64,000 bases of DNA, taken from positions 1 through 64,000 of the forward strand of contig CACEQK010000002.1 in NCBI GenBank assembly GCA_902561585.1. The letters run 5' to 3'. Below are positions 41,818 to 52,103 of the stretch, piece by piece; positions within the stretch are counted from its first letter, which is position 1, and the number at the start of each line of letters is the position of its first letter. The position numbers and the translations under genes are program-made. Below the pieces are notes generated by a model. That model had not been told where the DNA came from. It did not search any database and saw nothing but the letters and a program-made list of their open reading frames with translations. This DNA comes from an uncultured Pelagibacteraceae bacterium (lineage in GTDB: Bacteria > Pseudomonadota > Alphaproteobacteria > Pelagibacterales > Pelagibacteraceae).

Positions 41818-43605
41818 TTAATCCCTATTTAACTGACTTTTAAGCTTAATTAGTTCTGAATACGAGCTTTCATCTAAATTGTTAATAAGTTCTTGCTCAA
41901 GAGTCTCTATTTTTTTTAAATTTCCTTGTTCTCTGTGATCATGAGTAAGCTCCTTCAAAAGAATTAAAATCTCCTCATCGGTTTTATGATTTGAAATTAT
42001 TCGAATATTTGAATAGGCACTAACATCATCAATAATTTTGAAAAACTCATTATTAATTCTTTTATTAAAATTTTCTTTATTAATACCTTCTGTTAATAAA
42101 TTAATTATTGTATTTTTAAAATTTTCATTTCTTTCATTAAAAAACTTAATTTCTGATAGCTCTTCTAGATTGTTTGAAGCTACGCTAATATAATTGATCA
42201 TTAAATATAAAATTGAAAATTCAATAATTTCAATTTTTGAAAAATTTTTTCTTTTTTGGTGTAAAATTTTAGTCTCTTTGAGAATTTGATAATCTTTCTT
42301 TTTTTTGTATGAATAATTCTTAAAATTTTCTCTTAAGGACTGAATTGGTGTTAAATTTTTAATTTTTTTAAGAAAATCCTCTAGAACATACTTTTTAAGT
42401 GTTTCATCTTTAATTGAATATGACAAAGTTTTTATTTCTTTCTCAAATTTTGAAATTTCATAAGGATTATTATGATCTATTTTGCTTAGATGATAGTTCC
42501 AAATAAAAGATTGAATTATTTCTTTTTCTTTTAATAAGTTGGCTAGTCCATTTTTACCTTTTTGTTTAATATATTCATCTGGGTCATTTCCTTCAGGCAT
42601 AATAGAAAAATAAATTTTATTTTTTTCATTAATTAATGAAAATAACTTTTCTGCAATTCTAATAGCTGCTTTTTGTCCGCTCTCATCGCCATCTAAACAA
42701 ATAATTGGATTTGAAAAAAATTTCCATATCAAATTTATTTGTCTTTCCGTCAGAGCTGTTCCTGAATTAGCAATAACATTTTTCACACCAGAAGAGTAAA
42801 CACTTATAACATCCATATAACCCTCTACAATTAAAACTTCATCAGTTTCTGATCTTGTGTCTTTTGCTTTATCCAAATTAAATAACATGCTTCCTTTTTT
42901 ATAAAATTCTGTTTCTGGAGAATTTATATATTTAGCTAGCTTGTTTTCACGAATAATTCTTCCACCGAAAGCAATTGTGTCTCCAGTTATATTATTGACA
43001 GGAAACGTTACTCTAGAATTAAATCTATCAATAAATTTTCCAGTTTTATCGTTTTTATAATATAAACTTGTTAAATTAATTTCTTCCTCAGAATATTTTT
43101 TTAAGAGCTCAGCATAAAAGGTATTTTGCCATGGTATATATCCTAGTTGAAACTCTTCAATAGTATTTTTATGCAAACCTCTTTTTAGAAGATATTCTAA
43201 AGCTTCCTTATTTTCTGAATTAAATAATTGTTGATGAAAATAATTTGAATAATCTTTGAAAATATTTTTGTAAGTTTGGAATCTAAGATCTTTCTCTTTG
43301 TCAAAATTAGAAAATCTAAAGGGCTGCATACCTGCTTCAGCTGCCAAAGATCTTACGGCTTCTCCAAACCCAATAGACTTAGTTTTCATTAAAAAATCGA
43401 AAATGTTTCCGTGTTCGCCACTGCTAAAACAATGATAAAATTCTTTTTCATCATTTACTGTGAAAGATGGACTTTTCTCATTCTTAAAAGGTGAAAGTCC
43501 AATAAACTCTTTTCCTCTTTTTTTTAATTGAACTGTTTTTCCTACAACTTGAGAAACTTTTAGTCTCAATTTGATTTCATCAAGATATTCTTTAGGATAT
43601 TTCAT
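41818..43605 (-). CDS. dnaG: DNA primase DnaG with degenerate zinc ribbon
   Basis: DnaG makes RNA primers at the fork. The 595-residue protein has the N-terminal zinc-ribbon fold, the primase core with the TOPRIM motifs VLIVEGYMDVI and LCLDGDESGQKAA, and a divergent DnaB-interacting C-terminus. The zinc site is altered: the four usual ligand positions (Cys, His, Cys, Cys) read S38 and K41 in GLSPFKNEKSPSF, then C59 and S62 in FYHCFSSGEHG. Only one ligand remains, so zinc binding is probably lost. It shares one base with the yqeY stop and precedes rpoD by 51 bases. Confidence 0.95.
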   Translation of the reverse strand: MKYPKEYLDEIKLRLKVSQVVGKTVQLKKRGKEFIGLSPFKNEKSPSFTVNDEKEFYHCFSSGEHGNIFDFLMKTKSIGFGEAVRSLAAEAGMQPFRFSNFDKEKDLRFQTYKNIFKDYSNYFHQQLFNSENKEALEYLLKRGLHKNTIEEFQLGYIPWQNTFYAELLKKYSEEEINLTSLYYKNDKTGKFIDRFNSRVTFPVNNITGDTIAFGGRIIRENKLAKYINSPETEFYKKGSMLFNLDKAKDTRSETDEVLIVEGYMDVISVYSSGVKNVIANSGTALTERQINLIWKFFSNPIICLDGDESGQKAAIRIAEKLFSLINEKNKIYFSIMPEGNDPDEYIKQKGKNGLANLLKEKEIIQSFIWNYHLSKIDHNNPYEISKFEKEIKTLSYSIKDETLKKYVLEDFLKKIKNLTPIQSLRENFKNYSYKKKKDYQILKETKILHQKRKNFSKIEIIEFSILYLMINYISVASNNLEELSEIKFFNERNENFKNTIINLLTEGINKENFNKRINNEFFKIIDDVSAYSNIRIISNHKTDEEILILLKELTHDHREQGNLKKIETLEQELINNLDESSYSELIKLKSQLNRD

Positions 43606-44060
43606 TAATTCAAAAGATTTTTTATAATCGAGCTGACTTTTGAAAAATCAAGAGTATCTGCATGTTTTGATTTTAAGACACCCATTATCTTTCCCATATC
43701 TTTCATGGAAGATGCTCCAGATGATTTTATAGCTTCTTCGCATATTTTTTTAGTCTCTTCCTCGCTAAGCTGTTTAGGCAAAAAAGCACTAATCACCTCG
43801 ATTTCCTTAGTTTCGTTTTCTAAAAGTTCATTCCGTCCCGCTTTTTTGTATACATCACACGACTCATTTCTCTGTTTAATCATTTTTTTTAAAATAGCAG
43901 TCAATTCACTATCAGATATTTCCTTTTGACCTTTAGTTCGGCTTGCTATCTCAGCATCTTTTATTGCTGATACTATTAGCCTTAGAGTTGGATACTTGCT
44001 CTTGTCCTTAGCCTTAAGCGCTTCGTTAAGTTTTTCTTCAATTTGCTTTTTTAATGACAT
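43605..44060 (-). CDS. yqeY: GatB/YqeY-domain protein
   Basis: The 151-residue protein has the YqeY fold: MSLKKQIEEKLNEALKAKDKSKYPTLRLIVSAIKDAE, KQRNESCDVYKKAGR, EIEVISAFLPKQLSEEE and MGKIMGVLKSKHADTLDFS. The family resembles the tRNA-binding tail of GatB and may act on tRNA. ATG 44060 was chosen because the family begins there; a longer frame adds seven residues. Position before dnaG-rpoD is common in alphaproteobacteria. Confidence 0.9.
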   Translation of the reverse strand: MSLKKQIEEKLNEALKAKDKSKYPTLRLIVSAIKDAEIASRTKGQKEISDSELTAILKKMIKQRNESCDVYKKAGRNELLENETKEIEVISAFLPKQLSEEETKKICEEAIKSSGASSMKDMGKIMGVLKSKHADTLDFSKVSSIIKNLLN

Positions 44061-44110
44061 GTTTAAAATTGTTTTAATCACAATTCTTATCCAAAATAAA
44101 AAGAACTTTC

Positions 44111-44139
44111 TTGACGATTTTATTACTATTTCATATGTT
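44111..44139 (+). promoter_or_regulatory. Probable carAB promoter
   Basis: TTGACG (44111-44116) and TATGTT (44134-44139) are separated by 17 bases. Transcription would start near 44146, downstream of the in-frame ATG at 44059. This supports a carA start well after that ATG, near 44182-44190. Confidence 0.5.
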
Positions 44140-44187
44140 TCGCAAAATCATGTTTATAAGTTTTTTACTTTAACTTATGAGTTGTAT

Positions 44188-45390
44188 TTGAAACCTTCTA
44201 TTCAAAATATAAACTCAATTAAAAATCTTAAAGAGATCGATTCCACAGCTATTTTAATCCTTCAAAATGGTAAGTTTTTTAGAGGTATAGGCTTAGGTTA
44301 TCAAGGTACAGTTACTGGGGAAGTCTGTTTCAATACATCAATTACAGGTTATCAAGAAATTATTTCAGATCCTTCTTATGCTGAACAAATTATAACATTT
44401 ACTTTTCCTCATGTCGGCAATGTAGGTACTAACAAAGAGGATCATGAGTCAGATAAAATTTGGACAAAAGGCGTTATTATCAATTCTGAAATTACTAGCC
44501 CCTCTAACTACAGGTCTCTTAAAAGTTTAGACGAGTGGCTTAAGAAAAATAAAATAGTAGGAATAACTGGAATTGACACTAGAAGTCTTACTAGTTTTAT
44601 AAGAGATAAAGGCGCACCTAAAGGTACAATATCTTTTTCTAAAAAAAATAAATTCAATATCAATAAACTTTTGAGGCAAACTCATAAATGGAGTGGATTA
44701 AAAAATTTAGATTTAGCAAAAGTAGTATCCACTAAGAAAAAATATAATTGGAAAGATTTGAAGACTTGGAAAAAAAGTAAAGGTTTTGAAAAAAATAAAA
44801 AAAAATCTTTTCATGTCGTAGCAATAGATTATGGGGTTAAAAAAAATATACTGAGATATTTTTCAGATTTTAATTGCAAAGTCACTGTTATTCCATGCAA
44901 AACAACCGATGAAGATATATTGAAATTAAAACCACACGGCATCTTTTTATCTAATGGGCCTGGTGATCCAGCAGCTACTGGAAAATATGCAATTCCAATC
45001 ATTCAAAAGTTAATAAAAAAAAATTTACCTATTTTTGGTATTTGTCTCGGACACCAAATTCTTGCATTAGCTTTAGGTGCAAAAACAAAAAAAATGAGCT
45101 TGGGTCACAGAGGGGCTAATCATCCTGTTAAAAATTTGTTAAAAGGTAATGTTGAGATTACAAGTCAAAATCATGGTTTTGAAGTCATAAAAAATAGTTT
45201 AACTAGAAATGTTCAAATTACTCATCAATCACTGTTTGATAATAGTATTGAAGGAATAAGATTAAAAAATAAACCGGTTTACTCAGTTCAATATCACCCA
45301 GAGTCAAACCCGGGTCCACAAGATAGCGTTTATCTTTTTGAACAGTTTGTAGAAAGTATGAAAAAATATGCCAAAAAGAAAAGATATTAA
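44188..45390 (+). CDS. carA: Carbamoyl phosphate synthase small subunit CarA (start uncertain)
   Basis: CarA is the glutaminase that supplies ammonia to CarB. Clear homology begins at about 44236 ([19 protein letters not shown]) and continues with the N-domain [21 protein letters not shown]. The class I glutaminase follows: [19 protein letters not shown], the catalytic nucleophile in [12 protein letters not shown], and [12 protein letters not shown] (His, Glu). The longer open frame to 43996 overlaps yqeY and the promoter region. No ATG lies between 44059 and the conserved part, so a TTG at 44188 (or 44182) is proposed as start with low certainty. It overlaps carB by 23 bases. Confidence 0.9.
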   Translation: MKPSIQNINSIKNLKEIDSTAILILQNGKFFRGIGLGYQGTVTGEVCFNTSITGYQEIISDPSYAEQIITFTFPHVGNVGTNKEDHESDKIWTKGVIINSEITSPSNYRSLKSLDEWLKKNKIVGITGIDTRSLTSFIRDKGAPKGTISFSKKNKFNINKLLRQTHKWSGLKNLDLAKVVSTKKKYNWKDLKTWKKSKGFEKNKKKSFHVVAIDYGVKKNILRYFSDFNCKVTVIPCKTTDEDILKLKPHGIFLSNGPGDPAATGKYAIPIIQKLIKKNLPIFGICLGHQILALALGAKTKKMSLGHRGANHPVKNLLKGNVEITSQNHGFEVIKNSLTRNVQITHQSLFDNSIEGIRLKNKPVYSVQYHPESNPGPQDSVYLFEQFVESMKKYAKKKRY

Positions 45391-48300
45391 AAAAATTCTA
45401 GTTATAGGTGCCGGACCAATAATCATCGGTCAAGCGTGTGAATTTGATTATTCGGGAACTCAAGCGTGTAAAGCATTAAGAGATGAGGGTTATAAAGTTA
45501 TTTTAATTAACTCAAATCCAGCAACAATAATGACAGATCCTAATGTTGCAGATAAAACTTATATAGAACCTATTACTCTAGAAGTTTTAGAGAAAATTTT
45601 AGTTAAAGAAAAGCCTGATGCAATTTTGCCAACAATGGGGGGTCAGACAGCTCTTAACCTTGCAATGGAAGCTGAAAAAAAAGGTGTGCTTAAAAAATAT
45701 AAAATTGAACTTATAGGTGCAAATTCAAAAGCCATAGCAAACGCAGAGGATAGAAAAAAATTTAGAAAAAATATGATTGAAATTGGTTTAGATTTGCCAA
45801 AATCCCAAATAGTTAACAATCTTAAGCAAGCATCTAAAGCACTAAAACAAATTGGACTGCCTGCAATCATTAGACCTGCTTTCACACTTGGTGGTCTTGG
45901 GGGAGGAATTGCTAAAAACAAAAAAGAATATCAAAAAATTATCAAAAGTGGACTACAAGAATCTCCGGTATCCCAAGTCTTAGTCGAAGAGTGTTTAGAA
46001 GGCTGGAAAGAATTTGAGATGGAGGTAGTAAGAGATAAAAAAGATAATTGTATAATTGTTTGCTCAATTGAAAATGTTGATCCAATGGGTATACACACTG
46101 GGGACTCTGTTACTATTGCTCCGGCTTTAACTCTCACGGACAAAGAGTATCAAGTGATGAGAAATGCATCTATTGCTTGTCTTAGAAAGATTGGCGTAGA
46201 AACTGGTGGTTCAAATGTCCAATTCGCTATTAATCCAAAAAACGGAAGAATGGTAGTGATTGAAATGAATCCAAGAGTTTCAAGGTCTTCAGCTTTAGCA
46301 TCTAAAGCCACTGGTTTTCCGATAGCAAAAGTAGCGGCTAAACTTGCAGTTGGTTACACTTTAGATGAACTTAAAAATGAAATTACAAAAACTACCCCAG
46401 CTTCATTTGAACCTACGATAGATTATGTAGTAACTAAAATTCCAAGATTCACTTTTGAAAAGTTTTCATCCTCTAAAGCAGAATTAGGCACGTCAATGAA
46501 ATCTGTAGGTGAAGCAATGTCAATTGGAAGAAATTTTAAAGAGTCCCTTCAAAAAGCGTTGATTTCACTAGAAACAGGTTTTTCAGGATTAGATCAAATA
46601 TTTAACCTTAATATAAAGCAAATAGAAAAAAAACTTAAAGAAAACATACCTAACAAGATATTGCTAGTAGGAGAGGCATTTAGAAAAAAAATAAATATAA
46701 GTAAAATTCATAGGCTCTCAAAAATTGACCCTTGGTTCTTAAGTCAAATTAAAGAAATTGTTGATGTTGAAAGTGAAATTAAGAAAAAAGGACTGCCAAA
46801 TAATTTTAATGAATTTAACTTTATAAAATCAATTGGTTTTTCTGATAAAAAACTTTCTGAGCTCAGAGATATAAAAGAAAATATTGTAAGAAATAAAAGA
46901 CAAGCTCTCGGAATTTTTCCAGTTTACAAAAAAGTCGATACCTGTGCTGCTGAATTTAAATCATTTACACCTTATATGTATTCTACCTATCAAAGAAATT
47001 TTTCAACAAATAGTGAATGTGAAGCAGAACCTTCAAATACAAAAAAAATTATTATATTAGGTGGTGGGCCTAATAGAATTGGTCAAGGTATAGAATTTGA
47101 TTACTGCTGCTGTCAAGCAAGCTTTGCTTTAAAGGAGGCTGGGTTCGAAACAATTATGGTTAATTGTAATCCCGAAACTGTTTCAACTGATTATGACACC
47201 AGCGACAGATTATATTTTGAACCATTAAAAGAAGAATATGTTTTTAATATAATCAAAAAAGAAAAATCTAAAGGAAACCTTTTAGGAGTTATAGCTCAAT
47301 TCGGAGGTCAAACCCCGATCAAATTAGCTAAATTTTTACATGAAAATAAGCTACCAATTTTAGGTACGCAATATTCTTCGATAGATTTAGCGGAAGATAG
47401 GGATAGATTTAGAAATCTTCTTAAAAAATTAAAATTAAAACAAGCTAAAAGTGGAATAGCAAAAACTTTTTCTCAAGCAATTAAGATAGCTGAAAAAATT
47501 GGACTTCCATTAATGGTAAGACCATCTTATGTTTTAGGAGGAAGAGCGATGGAAATTGTGCACGAAAAAAGTCAACTCAAAGATTTTGTACAAGAAGCTT
47601 TTAAAGCTGCAGAAAAAAATCCAATACTGATCGACAAATTTATTGATCATGCGATGGAAATAGATGTAGACGCACTTTCAGACGGTAAAGATGTTTTTGT
47701 AGCAGGAATTATGCAGCATATTGAAGAAGCTGGTATTCATTCAGGGGACTCGGCTTGTAGCTTGCCCCCTGTTTCAATCAAGCCTTTTTTAATTAAAGAG
47801 ATAGAAAATCAAACAAAAAAGTTAGCATTAGCTTTAAGAGTAAAAGGTTTCATGAATATTCAATTTGCAATTAAAAATGATGAAATTTTTGTTATTGAGG
47901 TTAATCCAAGAGCCAGTAGAACAGTACCATTTGTATCTAAAGCTAAAAGTATTCCTCTTGCTAAAATTGCATCAAGAGTGATGGCTGGAGAAAAACTAAG
48001 TAAATTTAATTTAAAGAGCAAGACTAAAAAAATGTTTGCTGTAAAAGAAGCAGTCTTCCCATTTAATAAATTTCCTAATAGTGACTTATTACTAGGACCA
48101 GAAATGAAATCAACTGGAGAAGTAATGGGCTTTGATGAAGATTTTGGTATGGCATTTGCTAAAAGTCAGATCGCTGCATCAAACTCTTTGCCTACAAGAG
48201 GACTGGCGTTTATCTCATTAAAAAATAGTCATAAAGATGAAGGTGTAGAGCTAGCTAAACAGTTAGTAAAACTAAACTTTAAACTTTGTGGTACTGGTGG

Positions 48301-48598
48301 AACAGCCAGATATATTAATAGCCATGGAATAAAGTGTAAAAAGATCAATAAGGTTAACCAGGGGTCTCCACATATAGTGGATGTTTTAAATGCTAAAAAA
48401 ATTGCATTGGTTATTAATACTGGCGGTGGAAATAGTGAAAAACAATTAAGTGATGCAAAAGCATTAAGAAGAGCAACATTGATTAATAAAGTTCCATATT
48501 GTACTAATATGTCAACAGCTCAAGTTTGTATTGAAGGGATAAAATCTCTTAAGAACAAGAAACTAACTGTAGCGTCTCTACAGGAAATTAAAAACTAG
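45368..48598 (+). CDS. carB: Carbamoyl phosphate synthase large subunit CarB
   Basis: CarB makes carbamoyl phosphate for arginine and pyrimidine synthesis from bicarbonate, ammonia and two ATP. The 1076-residue protein has two homologous ATP-grasp halves. The first starts [19 protein letters not shown] with [18 protein letters not shown], the second [19 protein letters not shown] with [16 protein letters not shown]. Both have the EVNPRASRT-type metal site, and an MGS-like allosteric domain ends it (GFMNIQ... RGLAFISLK... [11 protein letters not shown]). Its stop TAG overlaps the stop of the convergent oxygenase as CTAG. Confidence 0.97.
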   Translation: MPKRKDIKKILVIGAGPIIIGQACEFDYSGTQACKALRDEGYKVILINSNPATIMTDPNVADKTYIEPITLEVLEKILVKEKPDAILPTMGGQTALNLAMEAEKKGVLKKYKIELIGANSKAIANAEDRKKFRKNMIEIGLDLPKSQIVNNLKQASKALKQIGLPAIIRPAFTLGGLGGGIAKNKKEYQKIIKSGLQESPVSQVLVEECLEGWKEFEMEVVRDKKDNCIIVCSIENVDPMGIHTGDSVTIAPALTLTDKEYQVMRNASIACLRKIGVETGGSNVQFAINPKNGRMVVIEMNPRVSRSSALASKATGFPIAKVAAKLAVGYTLDELKNEITKTTPASFEPTIDYVVTKIPRFTFEKFSSSKAELGTSMKSVGEAMSIGRNFKESLQKALISLETGFSGLDQIFNLNIKQIEKKLKENIPNKILLVGEAFRKKINISKIHRLSKIDPWFLSQIKEIVDVESEIKKKGLPNNFNEFNFIKSIGFSDKKLSELRDIKENIVRNKRQALGIFPVYKKVDTCAAEFKSFTPYMYSTYQRNFSTNSECEAEPSNTKKIIILGGGPNRIGQGIEFDYCCCQASFALKEAGFETIMVNCNPETVSTDYDTSDRLYFEPLKEEYVFNIIKKEKSKGNLLGVIAQFGGQTPIKLAKFLHENKLPILGTQYSSIDLAEDRDRFRNLLKKLKLKQAKSGIAKTFSQAIKIAEKIGLPLMVRPSYVLGGRAMEIVHEKSQLKDFVQEAFKAAEKNPILIDKFIDHAMEIDVDALSDGKDVFVAGIMQHIEEAGIHSGDSACSLPPVSIKPFLIKEIENQTKKLALALRVKGFMNIQFAIKNDEIFVIEVNPRASRTVPFVSKAKSIPLAKIASRVMAGEKLSKFNLKSKTKKMFAVKEAVFPFNKFPNSDLLLGPEMKSTGEVMGFDEDFGMAFAKSQIAASNSLPTRGLAFISLKNSHKDEGVELAKQLVKLNFKLCGTGGTARYINSHGIKCKKINKVNQGSPHIVDVLNAKKIALVINTGGGNSEKQLSDAKALRRATLINKVPYCTNMSTAQVCIEGIKSLKNKKLTVASLQEIKN

Positions 48599-49257
48599 TA
48601 AACTTTCCAGTCCGTTGGAAATGTAACATAATTTACCTGGATACATCTTCTCTCTTTTTTAATCTCTTTTTTTTCCATACCATGCCATGAGTCTGGACCG
48701 CTAGTAAAAAAGTATCCATAATTATGTTTATAAGGAACAGTTTTAGTAAGTTTTAAATTCTTATCATAAAAGTCTGTACCTAAATTTTCAGACTCGTCGT
48801 GCAAATTTATAAAAATAATAGAGGACATTAATTTTTCTTTAATATCGCAGTGGGGTTTAAGCCAAAATCCTTCTCGGTCACAAATTACTTCCAATCTTAC
48901 ATAAGAATTGCTTAAATCTTTTCCAATAAGCGAACCAATTTTTTTATAAACTTTTTCTGATCTTAATTCTTCAATTAGTTTTGTTAAATTTGGAAATTGA
49001 TTTGAGTTTTCTTTAGTAACATAACATCTAAGTTTTTTTGCTTTTCCTCCATCTTTTATTCCGGATCTGAAAGCACCATCACCTCCATCTAGAGCTCTTG
49101 TTCCATCATATTTAAGATTTTCATTTCTAGGATCTGCTATTTCTGCATTACTTATTTCTTTGATTGCTTCTTCAGTAAGAGGCTCGTTGATTTCAAAGTG
49201 TTGAAAAGGATCACTAAAATTTTTTGTTTTTGTTTCTAGAGATTTAAATAATTCCAT
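48595..49257 (-). CDS. 2-oxoglutarate/Fe(II)-dependent oxygenase
   Basis: The 220-residue protein has the double-stranded beta-helix pattern of 2OG-Fe(II) oxygenases. KPHCDIKEK (HxD, about 135-137) comes first, the distal His is in [11 protein letters not shown] (about 194), and the 2OG-binding Arg is in [12 protein letters not shown]. The segment [23 protein letters not shown] and the later [21 protein letters not shown] are also typical. The substrate is unknown. It overlaps the ELM1-like gene by 14 bases and meets carB stop to stop. Confidence 0.75.
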   Translation of the reverse strand: MELFKSLETKTKNFSDPFQHFEINEPLTEEAIKEISNAEIADPRNENLKYDGTRALDGGDGAFRSGIKDGGKAKKLRCYVTKENSNQFPNLTKLIEELRSEKVYKKIGSLIGKDLSNSYVRLEVICDREGFWLKPHCDIKEKLMSSIIFINLHDESENLGTDFYDKNLKLTKTVPYKHNYGYFFTSGPDSWHGMEKKEIKKERRCIQVNYVTFPTDWKVY

Positions 49258-50197
49258 TTTGTTTCATTCTTGATTTTATTAATGGAGCAATTCTACTAAC
49301 TTCATTTAAACTTTCATAGCTCCAATTTTCAACTATATTATTTAATTCTTTTGTTATACCTAAATTGCTGAGCTGAGAGTAGAATTTTTTAAACCTTAAA
49401 TTCCTTTTTTTAGGCTTCATCATTGCTATATATACTGGTTTTCCAGTAACAGCAGCTTCAGAAATCATTGAGGTAGAGTCACAAGTAACAATTGTAAAGT
49501 CTGCAATAGCAAGAGAGGAAAGATAAGCTTTTTTATCAATTGTTTTTACTACATGATGATTAGAACTGAATGCATCGTATGCTTTTTTGATAACTTCTTC
49601 TGGAGTCCTGTAAGAGGGAATAATTACTATTTTAAATTTATCTGGTGTGAATAATGTTTTAACTTTTGTGAACAGTTTATGTAGCTCTTCGTCTGAATAG
49701 TTATAATACTTATTCGGTCCTCCAATTATAAAGCTTACAATTTGCTTTTTCTTTTCTAGATTTAAATCTAGATAATTTGAATTTTCTTTAATTTCTTTTT
49801 TTGTTAGATAATGAATTGCTCCTTTTGTATTAATTACGTTTTCACCTTTAATATTATCGTGCTCTGGGCTTATAATCAAATCGAAATGTTTGAATGAAAC
49901 TTTTGGATCTTGAATATGAATAGTAAATATCTCATTGCCTAATCTTTTTTTTAAGGCAATCGAAGGAATAACACTTTTCCTGCCGCAAGAAATAATTACT
50001 TTGCTATCACAAACAAATTTATTTTTTACTAAATTTTCAGAAATTGGGGAAAGCTTTGGAGGTATATAGTTCCAGAATGTTTTAAGTTTTATATTTTGGT
50101 GTTTAAAGTTTAGATTTAATCCTTTAGCCAGTCCTTCAACCTGGCTAACCATACCGTGCATACCTTGTGTCAAAAGAATCGCTTTTAATTCTAACAT
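49244..50197 (-). CDS. ELM1-like (DUF1022) protein
   Basis: The 317-residue protein matches the mitochondrial fission ELM1 family: TQGMHGMVSQVEGLAKGL at the start, VISCGRKSVIPSIALKKRL, IHIQDPKVSFKHFDLIISPEHD, FIIGGPNKYYNYSDE and TCDSTSMISEAAVTGKPVYI at the sugar-nucleotide position. The fold resembles GT-B glycosyltransferases; the bacterial role is unknown, and an envelope glycan or lipid role is possible. It is divergent from trxB, with only 26 bases between the two start codons. Confidence 0.8.
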   Translation of the reverse strand: MLELKAILLTQGMHGMVSQVEGLAKGLNLNFKHQNIKLKTFWNYIPPKLSPISENLVKNKFVCDSKVIISCGRKSVIPSIALKKRLGNEIFTIHIQDPKVSFKHFDLIISPEHDNIKGENVINTKGAIHYLTKKEIKENSNYLDLNLEKKKQIVSFIIGGPNKYYNYSDEELHKLFTKVKTLFTPDKFKIVIIPSYRTPEEVIKKAYDAFSSNHHVVKTIDKKAYLSSLAIADFTIVTCDSTSMISEAAVTGKPVYIAMMKPKKRNLRFKKFYSQLSNLGITKELNNIVENWSYESLNEVSRIAPLIKSRMKQNGII

Positions 50198-50208
50198 TTG
50201 TTACTATA

Positions 50209-50214
50209 TATAAT
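50209..50214 (+). promoter_or_regulatory. Consensus -10 element for trxB, giving an almost leaderless mRNA
   Basis: TATAAT at 50209-50214 matches the -10 consensus exactly. Its end is 9 bases before the trxB ATG, so transcription would start only 1-3 bases before the start codon. A -35 is weak. The element lies in the 26-base gap between the divergent start codons. Confidence 0.5.
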
Positions 50215-50223
50215 CTTATCGTA

Positions 50224-51174
50224 ATGAATAATAAAACACCTAAACATACAAAAGTGTTAATTCTTGGATCAGGTCCTGCAGGTTATACGGCTGCAATTTA
50301 TGCGGCTAGAGCAATGTTAAAACCTATACTTGTTCATGGGTCTCAGCCTGGTGGTCAGTTAACTACAACAACAGATGTGGAAAATTATCCAGGTTACTCA
50401 AAGGTGATTCAAGGACCATGGCTTATGGAAGAAATGAAGGGCCAAGCAGAGGCAGTTGGCACAGAAATGATACAAGATCACATAAATAAAGTAGACCTCT
50501 CTAAACAACCTTTTGAAGCTGTTGGAGATAGTGGTCAAGTTTACACTGCGGATAGTTTTATAATATCTACAGGTGCTCAAGCAAGATGGCTAAATTTAAA
50601 ATCTGAGCAGGAGTTTCGAGGGTTTGGAGTTTCAGCTTGCGCTACTTGTGACGGTTTCTTTTTTAAAGATAAAGAGGTTGCTGTAGTTGGTGGTGGAAAT
50701 GCTGCAGTAGAGGAAGCAATTTTTTTAACAAAGTTTGCATCAAAAGTTAAATTAATACACAGAAGAAATGAGCTTAGAGCAGAGAAAATGCTTCAAGAAA
50801 AATTAAAGGCAAATAAAAAAATTGAAATTATTTGGGATAGTGTTGTTGACGAAGTATTGGGTGATAATGAGCCTAAAGGTGTAACTGCAATTAAAATCAA
50901 AAATGTAAAAGATAATAAAATCTCAGAATTAAAAGTTCACGGTTTATTTATTGCTATAGGGCATGACCCAGCTACTTCTTTATTTAAAGATCAGTTAAAG
51001 ATGGATAAAGAAGGGTATTTAATTACTAAGCCAGACTCAACTGAAACAAATGTACCTGGAGTTTTTGCTGCAGGTGATGTGAAAGATAAAATATTTAGAC
51101 AAGCGGTAACTGCAGCAGGTATGGGTTGTATGTCTGCTTTAGAAGCTGAAAAATATTTAACTTCTAAAGCTTAA
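50224..51174 (+). CDS. trxB: Thioredoxin reductase TrxB
   Basis: TrxB reduces thioredoxin with NADPH and FAD. The 316-residue protein has the FAD motif VLILGSGPAGYTAAIYAARA, the redox-active CATC at residues 139-142, the NADPH motif VAVVGGGNAAVEEAIFL and the second FAD motif GVFAAGDVKDKIFRQAVTAAGMG. ATG 50224 was chosen because the family starts with the Rossmann motif soon after. A 19-codon upstream extension would overlap the divergent gene. Confidence 0.96.
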   Translation: MNNKTPKHTKVLILGSGPAGYTAAIYAARAMLKPILVHGSQPGGQLTTTTDVENYPGYSKVIQGPWLMEEMKGQAEAVGTEMIQDHINKVDLSKQPFEAVGDSGQVYTADSFIISTGAQARWLNLKSEQEFRGFGVSACATCDGFFFKDKEVAVVGGGNAAVEEAIFLTKFASKVKLIHRRNELRAEKMLQEKLKANKKIEIIWDSVVDEVLGDNEPKGVTAIKIKNVKDNKISELKVHGLFIAIGHDPATSLFKDQLKMDKEGYLITKPDSTETNVPGVFAAGDVKDKIFRQAVTAAGMGCMSALEAEKYLTSKA

Positions 51175-51185
51175 AAAATGGCAAC

Positions 51186-52103
51186 TCAAAAATTATTTTT
51201 TTGAGTAGATTTTAAAACTGAGCTACAAATTCTTTGTGTTTGAATTCCTTCACTAAGCAAAATTGTTTTATCTTTATAAATAAAATCTTTGAGGCATTTT
51301 AAATAGCTATCCTTATGTTTAATATCAAAGTTTTCATACAAAATATTTTTTCTAAAATATTTATTTGAGTCTATTACAAAATTGTTTCCAAAAAGTTTAA
51401 TCCTTTCTTCATGGCCAAGTCGGCTTGATCTGCTAAATATAAACTCTACTACACTTCCATTGTTAAACTTCATATTAATAATAGCATCTGAAAAATCTTT
51501 TTTATCCAAAAATTCTTTTCTACTTATGGATTTGGCAATAGTTTTTATATTTTTTGGCATTGAATTTACAAACCAATTTGCAAGATCAAAAAAATGAAAA
51601 CCTTTATCCATAAATAAACCGCCATTTCGAACTGATTGATTTACATTAGCTTTAAAAGATCTAGATATGATTTGAGCTATTTTTACTTTTCTGTTTTTTA
51701 GAATTTTTTTCATTTTGAGATAAGGGTATGAATATCTCCTATTTAAACCTATGCAAATTTTAATTTTGTTTACTGCTATTTTTTTTTTTAATAAATTTAA
51801 TTTATTAGAATCTAAAGAGATTGGTTTTTCACAATAAATCATCTTTTTAAGATTGATGAGTTTAGTTAAATAATACTCATGAGTTGTTGTGGGTGAGGCT
51901 ATGATGAATAATTTGATGCTTTTATCTTTTAGGATGCTATTAAAATTACTTGAAGATAAACAATTATATTTTTTTGAAATTTTCTTCCTTAAGTCAGGAT
52001 CAACATCGAAAACATAAGATAACTTAGTTTTTTTTATTTTTTTTAGGTTACTACAATGAATTTGTCCAATTTTTGATAATCCTATCACACAGGATTTGAT
52101 CAT
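51186..52103 (-). CDS. Gfo/Idh/MocA-family oxidoreductase (third of three)
   Basis: The 305-residue protein has an N-terminal NAD(P)-binding Rossmann start (CVIGLSKIGQIHCSNLKKI), ASPTTTHEYYLTKLINL, the EKPISLD motif with the lysine that aids hydride transfer, and GGLFMDKGFHFFDLANWFV with the catalytic-region His. Related enzymes act on myo-inositol or sugar derivatives. It is the last gene of an eleven-gene minus-strand run, directly adjoining the second Gfo/Idh gene. Confidence 0.85.
   Translation of the reverse strand: MIKSCVIGLSKIGQIHCSNLKKIKKTKLSYVFDVDPDLRKKISKKYNCLSSSNFNSILKDKSIKLFIIASPTTTHEYYLTKLINLKKMIYCEKPISLDSNKLNLLKKKIAVNKIKICIGLNRRYSYPYLKMKKILKNRKVKIAQIISRSFKANVNQSVRNGGLFMDKGFHFFDLANWFVNSMPKNIKTIAKSISRKEFLDKKDFSDAIINMKFNNGSVVEFIFSRSSRLGHEERIKLFGNNFVIDSNKYFRKNILYENFDIKHKDSYLKCLKDFIYKDKTILLSEGIQTQRICSSVLKSTQKNNF

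Noticed and set aside
43996-45390. Longer CarA starting at the first ATG of the frame
   Set aside because: It overlaps yqeY antisense and lies upstream of the likely promoter; conserved sequence begins later.
45643-46143. Minus-strand ORFs inside carB
   Set aside because: They are antisense shadows of the strongly conserved ATP-grasp domain.
50167-50223. 19-codon N-terminal extension of TrxB
   Set aside because: It would overlap the divergent ELM1-like gene start and lies upstream of the -10 element.
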